From positions 1 through 23,536 of the forward strand of contig CAYXGT010000046.1 of NCBI GenBank assembly GCA_964464635.1: a DNA stretch of 23,536 nt. The letters run 5' to 3'. Every line of letters starts with the position of its first letter. Within the stretch, counting starts at the first letter, position 1. The translations under genes and the position numbers were made by a program. Below the pieces are notes generated by a model that saw only the letters and a program-made list of their open reading frames with translations, was not told the origin of the DNA and ran no database searches. Below, in pieces: positions 1 through 8,000 of this stretch. This DNA comes from CAYLMG01 sp964464635 (GTDB lineage: Bacteria; Planctomycetota; Phycisphaerae; Sedimentisphaerales; Anaerobacaceae).

Positions 1-19
1 TTAATTTTTTATATTTAAT

Positions 20-124
20 ATGATTTTCGTGTCTTTTCGTGAAAATTCGTGGTTATTTTCGTTTTGGTAATTAGAATTTTGGTGATTCGTTATTGTTTCG
101 GATTTCGATATTCGGATTTAGGAT
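20..124 (-). repeat. Degenerate intergenic repeat block
   Basis: The AT-rich stretch just beyond the ahbAB stop codon is built of short recurring words. Read on the minus strand it contains the 'ccacgaa..tacacgaa' type (positions 27-54) and an 'aatccgaatatcgaaatccg' type (about 98-120). The same word families appear on the plus strand at 2260-2690 and in part at 10095-10115. It seems to be non-coding intergenic repeat material. Only part of the block may lie in the window. Confidence 0.5.
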
Positions 125-1072
125 TTAATAAATCACTGTCGGCAGAAATACAAATTCCTCTATTCTTTCTTTTCTCACAAAATCGCCGACTATTCCTTTT
201 ATCCTGTCCAAACTATCGCTATGCAGCATAGCGAAAAGATTATAGTCAAAACTTCTAAATCCTTTTCGGCTGTAACAGTGGCTCACAATCGCCAGTTTCG
301 CTAACTCACCCCCTACCTTGTTAATTCGGCTTTTCGAAACCTTACAGGCGAAAAGTACATTCGCCCTGAAACCGATTTTTCTATAATCAATGACCGCTGC
401 AATCCTTCGCAAAACTCCCTTTTGCAACAGGCTGTTAATCTTACCAAGCACTTTTTCAATATTAAGCTCGCCCGTGCAGAGGTAATCGAAAGGCTGTAAA
501 GTTAACTTGAAATTTTGCTGAAGACCCAAGAGAACCCTCGTCTCGACGTCACTCAATCTTACTCTTTTTACAGGCACTTTTCGCAAAGGGCCTCTCAGCA
601 ATTTGCGCCCTTCACTTTCAGCATCGAATCGCACATCAAGCTTGAACTGCGTAACTACGGGCAGCGAATGAAAATCTGTTTTGAACCTCTTTGACAGCTC
701 ATTGAGGGTTGTGCTAATCTGACTTTGAGAGTCTGCCCGAAGCGTAAACCACAGGTTATAGTAATTCTCGCGCAGGTAATTATGCGAAACGCCATCGAGT
801 GCATTCACAGCCTTTACGACCGCGGGCAATCTACTTTTTTTTATATGTGCTGCTGCGAGCGTGCTCTCCTGACCGAGCGCCCTGTAATTTACTACAGGCC
901 CGAATCTGCGGATGACTGCCTTTTTCTGCAACTCTCTTATTTGCAGCAGGATTTGTTTTTCGCTCTTATGAAGCTTATCAGCTATTTTTTGAAATGGTTT
1001 TTTAGTTACTGGTATGCAGTTTTGCAGCTTGTTGCAGAGCCGTTTTTGAAAATCTGTCAATTGCGCCCTCAA
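125..1072 (-). CDS. ahbAB: Siroheme decarboxylase, AhbA-AhbB fusion (two Lrp/AsnC-like halves)
   Basis: Predicted to remove two acetate carboxyls from siroheme, giving 12,18-didecarboxysiroheme, the first committed step of siroheme-dependent heme synthesis in the cytoplasm. The 315-residue chain has two similar halves, each a winged helix plus Lrp-like alpha/beta domain. The AhbA/NirD-type half (about 5-150) carries SHNYLRENYYNLWFTL at 96-111. The AhbB/NirL-type half (about 172-315) carries SHCYSR at 264-269 and FDYNLFAMLH at 275-284. These His/Tyr/Arg and YNL motifs mark siroheme decarboxylases rather than ordinary Lrp regulators. Single subunits are usually about 150-170 aa, so this is a genuine fusion; fused NirD-NirL proteins are known from heme d1 operons. 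Its ATG overlaps the ahbD stop by 4 bases, so the two are probably translationally coupled. Assignment to Ahb rather than Nir rests on the AhbC/AhbD neighbours and the absence of nir genes. Confidence 0.88.
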   Translation of the reverse strand: MRAQLTDFQKRLCNKLQNCIPVTKKPFQKIADKLHKSEKQILLQIRELQKKAVIRRFGPVVNYRALGQESTLAAAHIKKSRLPAVVKAVNALDGVSHNYLRENYYNLWFTLRADSQSQISTTLNELSKRFKTDFHSLPVVTQFKLDVRFDAESEGRKLLRGPLRKVPVKRVRLSDVETRVLLGLQQNFKLTLQPFDYLCTGELNIEKVLGKINSLLQKGVLRRIAAVIDYRKIGFRANVLFACKVSKSRINKVGGELAKLAIVSHCYSRKGFRSFDYNLFAMLHSDSLDRIKGIVGDFVRKERIEEFVFLPTVIY

Positions 1073-2103
1073 CGCTCTGCTCCCGACTTATGTTCGCAGA
1101 GAGGGTCCGCAGCCAGGTAATCGCCTGTAGTAGCGTAAGCTCGTGCCCTGCAGCCGCCGCAGATATCGCGAAATTCGCAGGATGAGCATTTGCCGGTATA
1201 ATTTGCCCGGTCCCGGATTCGTTTGAGCAGCTCCGAATCCCGCCAGGTCTTCTTGAAGCTGAATCCTTTTTGCAGGACATTGCCCACCGGTATCTGCAAA
1301 AAGCCGCAAATCTGCAAATCGCCTGTGCTGCTGACGAACGCAAACTCGCTTCCCCCGATACACCCGTTAACCGCCCCAATCCTCTTTTCAGCATTCGACT
1401 GATGAAATACCCTGGCAAATTGAGGCGCGCACGTAACTCGGATGTCGATAGGTGAGGCGAGTTTTAATTCGAGCAGGCGGTTAAGCAGGGTCTCGTACTC
1501 GACGGGGTCGAGCATATATTCCGGTATTTGCTGACCCCGGCCGGTAGGGACAAAAGCGAAAGGATTAAAACAGCAGGCCCCTATCCGTTCGGCGAGCTGG
1601 GCGATTGCGTTTACCTCGTCAACATTGATTTTGGTTATGGTAGTATTAATCTGAAAGGGCAAATCAGTATCCGCAGCCAGTTTCGCAGCCCTGATAACCG
1701 AATCGAAAGAGCCATCGGACTGTCGGATTGCATCGTGCGTCTGGGCAGAAGCGCCGTCAAGCGATAACGACATAGCGACGAGGCCGGCTTCTTTTAATTT
1801 TTTAATCGAGGCTTCATCAATAAGATAACCACAAGTAGCCAGCACCGGCTGAAGACCGAGCCCGCGCGCAAAACTTATAAGCTTATAAATGTCAGCACGC
1901 TCCATAGGCTCTCCGCCAGTAAATATTGTCACGCACTTTGTGAAGGCAGAGATTGATCTGAGGATTTTTTTCCACTGGTCAGTTGAGAGATCGGAATTGG
2001 GGTCTGTAAAGCCGGCGTCGGCTCGGCAGTAGGGACAGTGAAAACGGCAATGACGAGTTACCTCAAGAGCTATTAACCTGGGCTTTTTGATTTCATCGGC
2101 CAT
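1069..2103 (-). CDS. ahbD: Radical SAM heme synthase AhbD (Fe-coproporphyrin III decarboxylase)
   Basis: Predicted to convert two propionate side chains of Fe-coproporphyrin III to vinyls, yielding heme b: the last step of the Ahb pathway. The 344-residue chain opens with PRLIALEVTRHC, typical of AhbD/NirJ2-like proteins. Its radical-SAM cluster motif is C19-x3-C23-x2-C26, followed by a TGGEP SAM-binding motif near residue 63. The C-terminal SPASM-like region has a cysteine cluster (GKCSSCEFRDICGGC, plus a later PLCEHK) for an auxiliary [4Fe-4S] cluster. It is the first gene of a two-gene unit with ahbAB. A promoter lies immediately upstream and no Shine-Dalgarno is visible, so the mRNA may be leaderless. 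The main alternative is another SPASM protein of the PqqE/NirJ group; the fused siroheme decarboxylase next door makes AhbD the best call. Confidence 0.85.
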   Translation of the reverse strand: MADEIKKPRLIALEVTRHCRFHCPYCRADAGFTDPNSDLSTDQWKKILRSISAFTKCVTIFTGGEPMERADIYKLISFARGLGLQPVLATCGYLIDEASIKKLKEAGLVAMSLSLDGASAQTHDAIRQSDGSFDSVIRAAKLAADTDLPFQINTTITKINVDEVNAIAQLAERIGACCFNPFAFVPTGRGQQIPEYMLDPVEYETLLNRLLELKLASPIDIRVTCAPQFARVFHQSNAEKRIGAVNGCIGGSEFAFVSSTGDLQICGFLQIPVGNVLQKGFSFKKTWRDSELLKRIRDRANYTGKCSSCEFRDICGGCRARAYATTGDYLAADPLCEHKSGAER

Positions 2104-2111
2104 AGGTGAAC

Positions 2112-2140
2112 ACTATATACTATTTTCGATTAGAATTCAA
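2112..2140 (-). promoter_or_regulatory. Promoter of ahbD-ahbAB
   Basis: On the minus strand there is a -35 TTGAAT (2135-2140), a 17-base spacer and a -10 TATAGT (2112-2117). Transcription would start near 2104-2106, within a few bases of the ATG at 2103, and no ribosome-binding site precedes the ATG. This predicts a leaderless transcript. The call rests on box similarity only. Confidence 0.5.
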
Positions 2141-2189
2141 CATATTATGGAGAAAAGTTGTTTATCCGTCATTGCCAGGGGAGGACGGA

Positions 2190-2250
2190 GAATTTCAAAT
2201 TTCAAAATGCAAATTTCAAAATTACAGTTTAAAATTAAAAATTAACTGCA
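2190..2250. repeat. 'aatttcaaa' microrepeats
   Basis: Several copies of aatttcaaa or caaatttcaaa-like words and aaaattaaaaatt occur in about 60 bases, adjacent to the 'ccacgaagagccacgaaga' word at 2267-2285. This is low-complexity intergenic sequence with no sign of coding. Confidence 0.5.
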
Positions 2251-2286
2251 GAAAGAAAAACATAACCACGAAGAGCCACGAAGAAT

Positions 2287-2670
2287 TTTAGCCACTGATT
2301 TCGCAGATTTCACTGAAAATATTAAATACATAAAAAGTATAAAAAAATAACCGCCGAGGACTCAGAGAAAATAATAAAAAAAATCAGCCACGAATAAACA
2401 CGAAAAAACACGAATAAAATTTAGCCACTGATTTCGCAGATTTCACTGAAAATATTAAATACATAAAAAGTATAAAAAAATAACCGCCGAGGACTCAGAG
2501 AAAATAATAAAAAAAATCAGCCACGAATAAACACGAATAAAATTTAGCCACTGATTTCACAGATTTCACTGAAAATATTAGACACAAAAAAGGTAAAAAG
2601 ATAATCGCGGAGTTCGTAGAGAATGCAAAAATAAAATCAGCCACGAAAATACACGAAAATACACGAACAA
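2287..2670 (+). repeat. Tandem 123-133 bp intergenic repeat, about three copies
   Basis: Copy 1 is at about 2287-2419, copy 2 at 2420-2542 and copy 3 (more diverged) at 2543-2670. The anchor word gccactgattt starts at 2291, 2424 and 2547, giving periods of 133 and 123. Copies 1 and 2 are nearly identical except for loss of a 10-base 'acacgaaaaa' word in the second. Each unit carries 'ttagccactgatttcrcag', 'actgaaaatatta', 'gaggactcagag'-like and 'cagccacgaataaacacgaa' words. There are no spacers of CRISPR type. Near identity of copies 1 and 2 suggests recent duplication. Confidence 0.85.
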
Positions 2671-2788
2671 ATTTCAGACAGGATAACAGGATTGAAAAAA
2701 GAATTTAATTAACCAGCTATGAAGAGATATGAAGATGGAAAAATTGGATAGGATTTCCCATATAAAGTTGTGCAAAGGAAATAAACTG

Positions 2789-2816
2789 TTGTGGGGTTGT
2801 CGGTTTTTGGTATAAT
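2789..2816 (+). promoter_or_regulatory. Possible promoter for the small ORF and ROK gene
   Basis: There is a -35-like TTGTGG (2789-2794), a 16-base spacer and a perfect TATAAT (2811-2816). The predicted start site would be only 1-3 bases before the ATG at 2825, which would leave the TGGAGG at 2816-2821 outside the mRNA. Either the transcript is leaderless or the -10 match is chance and the Shine-Dalgarno is the real signal. Confidence 0.35.
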
Positions 2817-2824
2817 GGAGGTAT

Positions 2825-3010
2825 ATGAAAAAGTCATTAGAACATTCTGGTCTTATTGCTGATAAACCAATCCCCAAAAAGTCAGTGGTGAACGAAAAAG
2901 GTTCCCAAGATATGGATTACAAAGACAACCCAATAGTACAAGAACATTACTTTGTTCATTGGACAATCAATCAAAGGCAGGAGTTCAAGAACTTCGCGAC
3001 AAGTCGATAG
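2825..3010 (+). CDS. Small hypothetical protein upstream of the ROK fusion gene
   Basis: A 61-residue, charged and soluble product with no signal peptide or membrane segment. I do not recognise a family. It begins with ATG seven or eight bases after a GGAGG and ends 22 bases before the GTG of the ROK fusion, in a different frame, so it could be the first gene of that operon. The C-terminal part (HYFVHWTINQRQEFKNF) has aromatic and polar spacing of a folded domain rather than random sequence, but the protein is short and may itself be a remnant. Existence as a gene is uncertain. Confidence 0.4.
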   Translation: MKKSLEHSGLIADKPIPKKSVVNEKGSQDMDYKDNPIVQEHYFVHWTINQRQEFKNFATSR

Positions 3011-3054
3011 TGAGAGGAGGTAAAGACATAAAGTGAGAGGAGGTGAAAACATAG
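3009..3054 (+). repeat. 23-bp tandem duplication containing ribosome-binding sites
   Basis: Copy 1 (3009-3031) and copy 2 (3032-3054) match at 20 of 23 positions. Each begins AGTGAGAGGAGGT, so each holds a GTG and an AGGAGG. The copy 1 AGGAGG (3015-3020) lies 12 bases before the GTG at 3033. The copy 2 AGGAGG (3038-3043) lies 7 bases before an in-frame ATA at 3051. The true start of the ROK gene is therefore ambiguous by six codons. Confidence 0.65.
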
Positions 3055-3647
3055 TTCAGAGGCTTACGGCCAACGGCGATATAAACTATTGGGATAGCGA
3101 AATAAAGAAGGCCGCCAAACAAAATGAAAAGTGCGTACGGGTAAATGTTTTGCTCCTGCGAGGGGAAGACCGTCTGAAGGTATTGAAATTCGATCTTCCC
3201 AAGGTGTTTTTCCAGGGACAGAACCGGGAGTTATGTGTAACATATTTGACTGCATCAATATACAACGAAGTGGTATGCGACGGCGCGGTGAACATCGTTA
3301 TTTTTATGGAAGACAAAGATGAGGAGCGGCGTTTATCGAATGCCATCGAGGAGGAATTGAAAAGGAAATATGAAAGGATGAATATATACGGTAATTTCGG
3401 CGATGATATCAGAATCAATAACAGCTCGACTTTTAATTATCATTTCACCAAAGAATTGCAGCAGAATTTTATTCTTTTGCCTGAATATGAAAAGCAAGGG
3501 TGTTGTATCGGCGTTGATGTTGGAGGAACTAATATAAAAACTGTCATCATTAAAAACGGAAAAGTTGTATATCGCGATATCACCGAGGTTAATAGAGAAG
3601 GAGGAGGGAAAGTTCTCAAAGACCAAGTAATACTAGCAGGGTGCTAA
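3033..3647 (+). pseudogene. 5' fragment of the ROK/G1PDH-like/SIS/SIS fusion gene, cut by an IS element
   Basis: This is the first about 201 codons of the large gene that continues at 5005. Residues 1-155 form an unrecognised N-terminal domain. Residues 157-178 (CCIGVDVGGTNIKTVIIKNG) are the phosphate-binding DxGGT loop of ROK-family sugar kinases and regulators, with D162. The frame runs into the IS left end, adds three IS-encoded residues and stops at TAA 3645-3647. The fragment carries the ATP loop but no ROK catalytic Asp, so it cannot be an active kinase alone. Joining base 3636 directly to base 5000 keeps the frame (cta-gag-atc-atg), showing that the two halves were one gene. Start choice: GTG 3033 with a somewhat distant AGGAGG; ATA 3051 is the alternative. 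Arg codons AGA/AGG and Ile ATA are frequent, unlike the neighbouring hem genes. Confidence 0.85.
3633..3636. repeat. IS target-site duplication, left copy (CTAG)
   Basis: CTAG directly precedes the left inverted repeat and is repeated at 4996-4999 after the right one. A palindromic CTAG (YTAR) duplication is known for IS5-like elements. Confidence 0.8.
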
Positions 3648-3651
3648 AAAA
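3637..3651 (+). repeat. IS left terminal inverted repeat
   Basis: 15 bases, identical to the reverse complement of 4981-4995; identity stops at base 3652. Confidence 0.9.
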
Positions 3652-3720
3652 CTCCTCTTGACAAGGTTGTTATAATGACGAAAAATAAATAAAAACAAAC
3701 AATGTCATGGAGGATATATT

Positions 3721-4842
3721 ATGAAAGGTAAAACCGATAACCAGCAAACTATCTTTGTTATGATCAATGTCGAGTCAAGCATACAAAAAGACCATCCCCT
3801 CAGAGCAATCAAAAAACGCTGCGATAAAATTCTGACGGATATGAAAAAAGATTTTGAAAAGGCCTACAGCTATACCGGCAGGCCAAGCATACCGCCGGAG
3901 CAGTTGCTGAAGGCGTTGCTGATACAGGCATTATATTCAATTAGAAGCGAGATCCAGCTTATGCAGGCGATACAGTTCAATCTTCTATATCGCTGGTTCC
4001 TGGATATACCCGGAGACGCGGATGCCTGGACTCCGGAGGTTTTCAGCATGAATCGCCGGCGTTTTGCCGAGCATGATCTTATTCGCATCTTTTTTGATAA
4101 GGTTGTAAATGATGCTATATCTGAAGAGCTTATAAGCAGCGACCATTTTACCGCAGACGGCACACTAATACGCTCGTGGGCGTCTTTGAAAAGCATCAGG
4201 CCGAAGAAAAGTATTGAACAATCGGCTCACAGCGATTCTGACAGAGGAAATCCTGATGTTAATTGGCATGGTCAGAAACGCAGCAACGCCACACATATCT
4301 CAACGACCGATCCGGAGGCCCTTTTAGCCCGCAAGGGCAAAGGAAAGGAAGCGCATCTCTGTCACAGCGGTCATATTCTTATGGAGAACCGTTACGGTTT
4401 ATGTATAGATGTAGAAGTTGACCATGCTGACGGCAAAGCTGAACGCCGCAGTGCATTGAGGATGCTCAAGAAGATTAAAAGGCGTCAAAAGATTAAGCCT
4501 AAGACACTCGGTTTGGATGCTGGTTACGATGACGGCGATTTTTTATTGAGTCTCGAAAAACAGGCGATTGTGCCGCATGTTCCTTTGAAAAATGAACATA
4601 TTGTTTCGGTTGGTGAGGCCGCTTGCGCAAGGCGTAGAGCGAGACGACGCAAGGCTACAAAAGGTTATAAGACAAGTCAGCGAGTTCGCAAGCGAGTTGA
4701 GGAGATAATCGGCTGGTGCAAGACTATCGGCGGGCTGGCTCGAGCGAGGTTTGTCGGACGCTGGAAAATTGAGCAGCAGATGCTGATTGTTGCGGGAGCT
4801 TATAATTTATTGAGGATAGCGAAGCTGGAGCAGGTGACATAG
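3721..4842 (+). CDS. IS5-family DDE transposase
   Basis: Catalyses cut-and-paste movement of the surrounding element. The 373-residue chain has an N-terminal DUF772-like domain (about 17-130, with TGRPSIPPEQLLKALLIQ and LLYRWFLDIP). An RNase-H-fold DDE catalytic domain follows: D146 in HFTADGTLIRSWAS, D266 in LGLDAGYDDGDF and E327 in RVRKRVEEIIGWCKTIGG. Length is normal for IS5-like transposases with this N-terminal domain, and no frameshift is seen. ATG follows a GGAGG (3709-3713) by 7 bases. A TTGACA (3658-3663) and a TATAAT (3671-3676) lie in the leader, but only 7 bases apart, so they cannot form one normal promoter. The gene is probably active or was until recently. Confidence 0.93.
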   Translation: MKGKTDNQQTIFVMINVESSIQKDHPLRAIKKRCDKILTDMKKDFEKAYSYTGRPSIPPEQLLKALLIQALYSIRSEIQLMQAIQFNLLYRWFLDIPGDADAWTPEVFSMNRRRFAEHDLIRIFFDKVVNDAISEELISSDHFTADGTLIRSWASLKSIRPKKSIEQSAHSDSDRGNPDVNWHGQKRSNATHISTTDPEALLARKGKGKEAHLCHSGHILMENRYGLCIDVEVDHADGKAERRSALRMLKKIKRRQKIKPKTLGLDAGYDDGDFLLSLEKQAIVPHVPLKNEHIVSVGEAACARRRARRRKATKGYKTSQRVRKRVEEIIGWCKTIGGLARARFVGRWKIEQQMLIVAGAYNLLRIAKLEQVT

Positions 4843-4980
4843 AGAAGTTTGGCTTGAGCGTTTTGGTTTGAGCCGCAATTTGCTCTGATTGAAACTGGAA
4901 ATTTGATAAATATTTCTCTTTGTTTTCGGAATTTTCCCGGAATTTAACAAAAGGCAGGAAAAAAGGTTTGAAATTACGCC

Positions 4981-4995
4981 TTTTTTAGCACCCTG
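4981..4995 (-). repeat. IS right terminal inverted repeat
   Basis: 15 bases, the perfect complement of the left end at 3637-3651. It is followed at 4996-4999 by the second CTAG copy. Confidence 0.9.
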
Positions 4996-4999
4996 CTAG
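4996..4999. repeat. IS target-site duplication, right copy (CTAG)
   Basis: Direct copy of 3633-3636. Deleting one copy together with the IS rebuilds the uninterrupted codons of the ROK fusion gene. Confidence 0.8.
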
Positions 5000-5004
5000 A
5001 GATC

Positions 5005-8000
5005 ATGAAAGCCAAAGTTGAGGCAGCAAAAAAGAGATACAATATTGAGGGTCTTGGATTAACCTTTCCTGCTCCTATAAAAAAAGGGAAAGACGGATAT
5101 TTTAAGATCGTCAGGCTGACAAATTACGAAAGGTACTGGAAAGAGGCGAGGAGAGGGGGCGCAGATTTTACGAAGGATTACGAAGCATTGAACGGTATAG
5201 TCGATGAGATAAGAAGGAAGTATGACATACAACACATAGAGATTATGAACGACGCGGATGCTTTTGGCTTCAATGAAATATTCCATAGAATATCTCAGGA
5301 GGAAGGCAAGGGGTCCAAAGCAAAGAATATGGGAACCAAAATAGTACTGGCTATTGGCACGGGTCCGGGATATGTCAAGATCAAAAACGGAATGATTGAG
5401 AACATACCGAATCAGGGTGGTCATATCGTGATCGATCTATCCAAAGACGCTAGTCTGGACCCAGGTTGCGGAGTCAAGGGATGTTACGGGGGATATGTAC
5501 CGGCGAGCGCCATGGAATTGAGAGCAAGAAAATTCAATATTGGTATATCGGGGAAGGATGGTTTTATACCGACTAATCTTGATGGCACCCTCCGATTGAT
5601 GAAAGACATAGGGAAGTGGATAGCCACGGCAGCTGTGAAATTGCACAAAATAACTGGAGCAGATGAGGTTATACTCGCTGGTGGAATTTGTGAAGGCGAG
5701 ACGGGTGTTGAACTGGCCAGATCCAGCAATGAAGTGATACGGAAACTGTATCCGGAATATACCGAAAGGGTCAGAATCACATTGAGTCAAACGGATATTA
5801 ATTTTGGGGGTGTGATAGGTGCGGCGCGGTACGCTCTGGCGTCAAAAAATACGGTCGATGAAATAAACAGACCTAAGCCTAAATGGGATTCACAGTTCAA
5901 TATTCCCGATACGGCCATTGGAAAAAATATCATTCAGCCATTTTTTAACAAGTTGAACGAACAGCACAAAAGGACATGTATCATTACAACGAGAGAGGTG
6001 GACGATTTTTTAGAAAGGGCCCCAGAACATTATCCTTGGTTTATTAAGCTCAAGAATGGCAACCATGTTTTTCATATAAAGAATGATATGATTCTAAATG
6101 ATATAATGTCTTTTATAAGGAATGGAAAATACGAAATCATCATCCCTATAGGTGCTGGGACGGTGACCGATTGGGCTAAATACGCTGGCTCAAAGGTAGG
6201 CAGACAGATTATTTGTATCCCAAGTACATTGTCCGGCAACGCGATGTTTACGGAAAAAGCGATATTTTACAGGTATGATGAGAAAGAAAAGGACAGGAAA
6301 AGAGAATCTATGGTGTCAGGGCCACCGGTTAAAGTGATTTTTGATCTGGAGTTGTTAAGTGGAATGTTGGATTCGGCTATGGAGATATCCCCAAAAAGGG
6401 CCAATAGAGCCGGCTCAGGTGATATTCTGAGCATACATTCCGCTCTCCTGGACTGGAATCTTGCAGTAAAGGAAGAAAAAGAGCGTGAAGATAAAGTTAT
6501 CCATGATGCGGCGCACGAAATTTTAGAATTAACGCGTCAAAACGCTGAGTTTATAAGGGACAATACTGATCTAGGGATGATACTTCTTATAGAAATGCTT
6601 TCAGAATCGTCGCTCTTGAACATGAGGTTTGGGACATCGAGGCCGAAAGACGGCTCTGAGCATCTCTTGGCTGATCAGATAGACAAAAGTCTGCCTCCGG
6701 ACACGCCGAAGCTTCATGGTGAACAAGTTACCATAGCGTCTTTGATCATGGGATATCTCTATAGCACGAAGTACGTTGAAACGCCGTACACACTAATCCG
6801 TGATATGGCAGTGGCTTTGGGACTGCCGACAGAACCCGCAGATGTGGAGATGTCACGCGAGAATATCATAGAGGCACTTCAGAATGTGAGGCTGCGGTCA
6901 GACAAATATACTTATTTTGACAAGTTCGGGGACCGAATAGACAAAAAACAAGCGGAATTAATATACGAACGAGTATTTGGTGAAAGGAAAAAAGAGATAG
7001 AAGAATTCAGGCTTGGAGTATGCCGAGATGTGAATAATTCAGTTAAGGCGATGTACGAGCATATCAACAACAAGGTTCTGACCAGTCTGGATTCCGCAAA
7101 GATTAAACTTATGATAGATCTTTTACTTGAGACAAAGCAGCGGAACGGTCGAGTGATCATCAATGCCGCGGGCAGGGTAGGTGAGATTGCAGTTTTCTTC
7201 CAGCAGAAATTAAGGGCACTTGGGTTTAACGTCGATGATTTCAAAGAGATCACTCCGGAATTCCTAGTACATAAGCACGACTTGGTGTTGACCTTTTCAG
7301 CTTCGGGAAAAACTTGTTCGGTTGTGGATAATCTGAAAAATGTTGATAAGCTTCATCTGAAGAAACGCCTACACAGAAAGGTCTTTTCAATAACCGCAAG
7401 TCCCAGTGCAGATACATGGCAGATAGGTGCTCCATATCATGTTGTGATGGAAATACCGGGAAGGACAAAGGAAGAAACGAATGTAGAAGTTCAATCCGAA
7501 GGGGATGTCTATCTTCCTCTCTCCTCTACATTTGAATACAGTACCATGCTTTTTTTGGAAGGGATAACTGAGGTTTTAGTCAAAAGCGAAGCCAAAGGAA
7601 ACGCTCAAAAAATTGCTAAGGTCGTTAGCAATGTTACTCGCAAGACGCTTAAGGACATAAAAGAAAAAATGGCGCAAAAGCTGATGGCAGACCAGGAGCA
7701 AACGGCAAAATTCGTGCGATTGTTAAAAGAAGCTTTGGAAAAAGGGCCTAGTGGCGAATTGATCAATAGAAGACGGGTCTATATATTCGGATTGGGGCAG
7801 AACAATTACGTTGCGAGGTTGTTTGCCAGAAGGATCCAAAATATAGGCATTGAAGTCTATGTTCCTGGTCCGAGAGACATAGTTTCATCATGCCGGAAGG
7901 GTGACATAGCCATCTTTATTTCTAATTCTGGGGAGCGAGAACAGATGCTGCGAAAAATAGAAACTGCTATAAAAGAAGTGTGCAATACTGCGGTCGTCAC

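Larger units (their letters stand above)
2104..2824. other. 721-base gene-free stretch, mostly repeats
   Basis: No open frame with a credible start, ribosome-binding site or codon pattern was seen on either strand. The content, in order, is: the divergent ahbD promoter; an AT-rich 'aatttcaaa' word repeat (about 2190-2250); the tandem 123-133 bp repeat; a 'caggataacaggattga' word (2679-2695); and a promoter-like site before the small ORF at 2825. Confidence 0.6.
3637..4995 (+). mobile_element. Complete IS5-like insertion sequence, 1359 bp
   Basis: The element is bounded by 15-base perfect terminal inverted repeats: CAGGGTGCTAAAAAA at 3637-3651 and its complement at 4981-4995. These are flanked by CTAG duplications. 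One intact transposase gene fills most of it (3721-4842). The left leader has 69 bases and the right non-coding end about 150. Perfect ends, an intact transposase and an intact target duplication all indicate recent insertion. With the adjacent TA of CTAG, each end also reads TAGCA-GGG-TGCTA, a small inverted repeat in its own right. The exact subgroup (IS5 versus IS1182-like) cannot be settled by eye. Confidence 0.93.

Noticed and set aside
125..1072. Lrp/AsnC transcription regulator
   Set aside because: Although the fold is Lrp-like, the HNY/SHCY and YNL motifs, the two-half structure and overlap with ahbD point to siroheme decarboxylase.
725..1120. 131-codon ORF on the plus strand
   Set aside because: It is antisense to ahbAB, and I recognise no domain or ribosome-binding site.
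1002..1418. 138-codon ORF on the minus strand
   Set aside because: It lies in another frame of ahbD and the start of ahbAB, whose motifs are clear.
2287..2670. CRISPR array
   Set aside because: The repeated unit is 123-133 bp with no short repeat plus unique spacer pattern, and no cas genes are present.
3658..3676. TTGACA and TATAAT as the transposase promoter
   Set aside because: They are only 7 bases apart, too close for one sigma-70 promoter; each has no suitable partner box at 16-18 bases.
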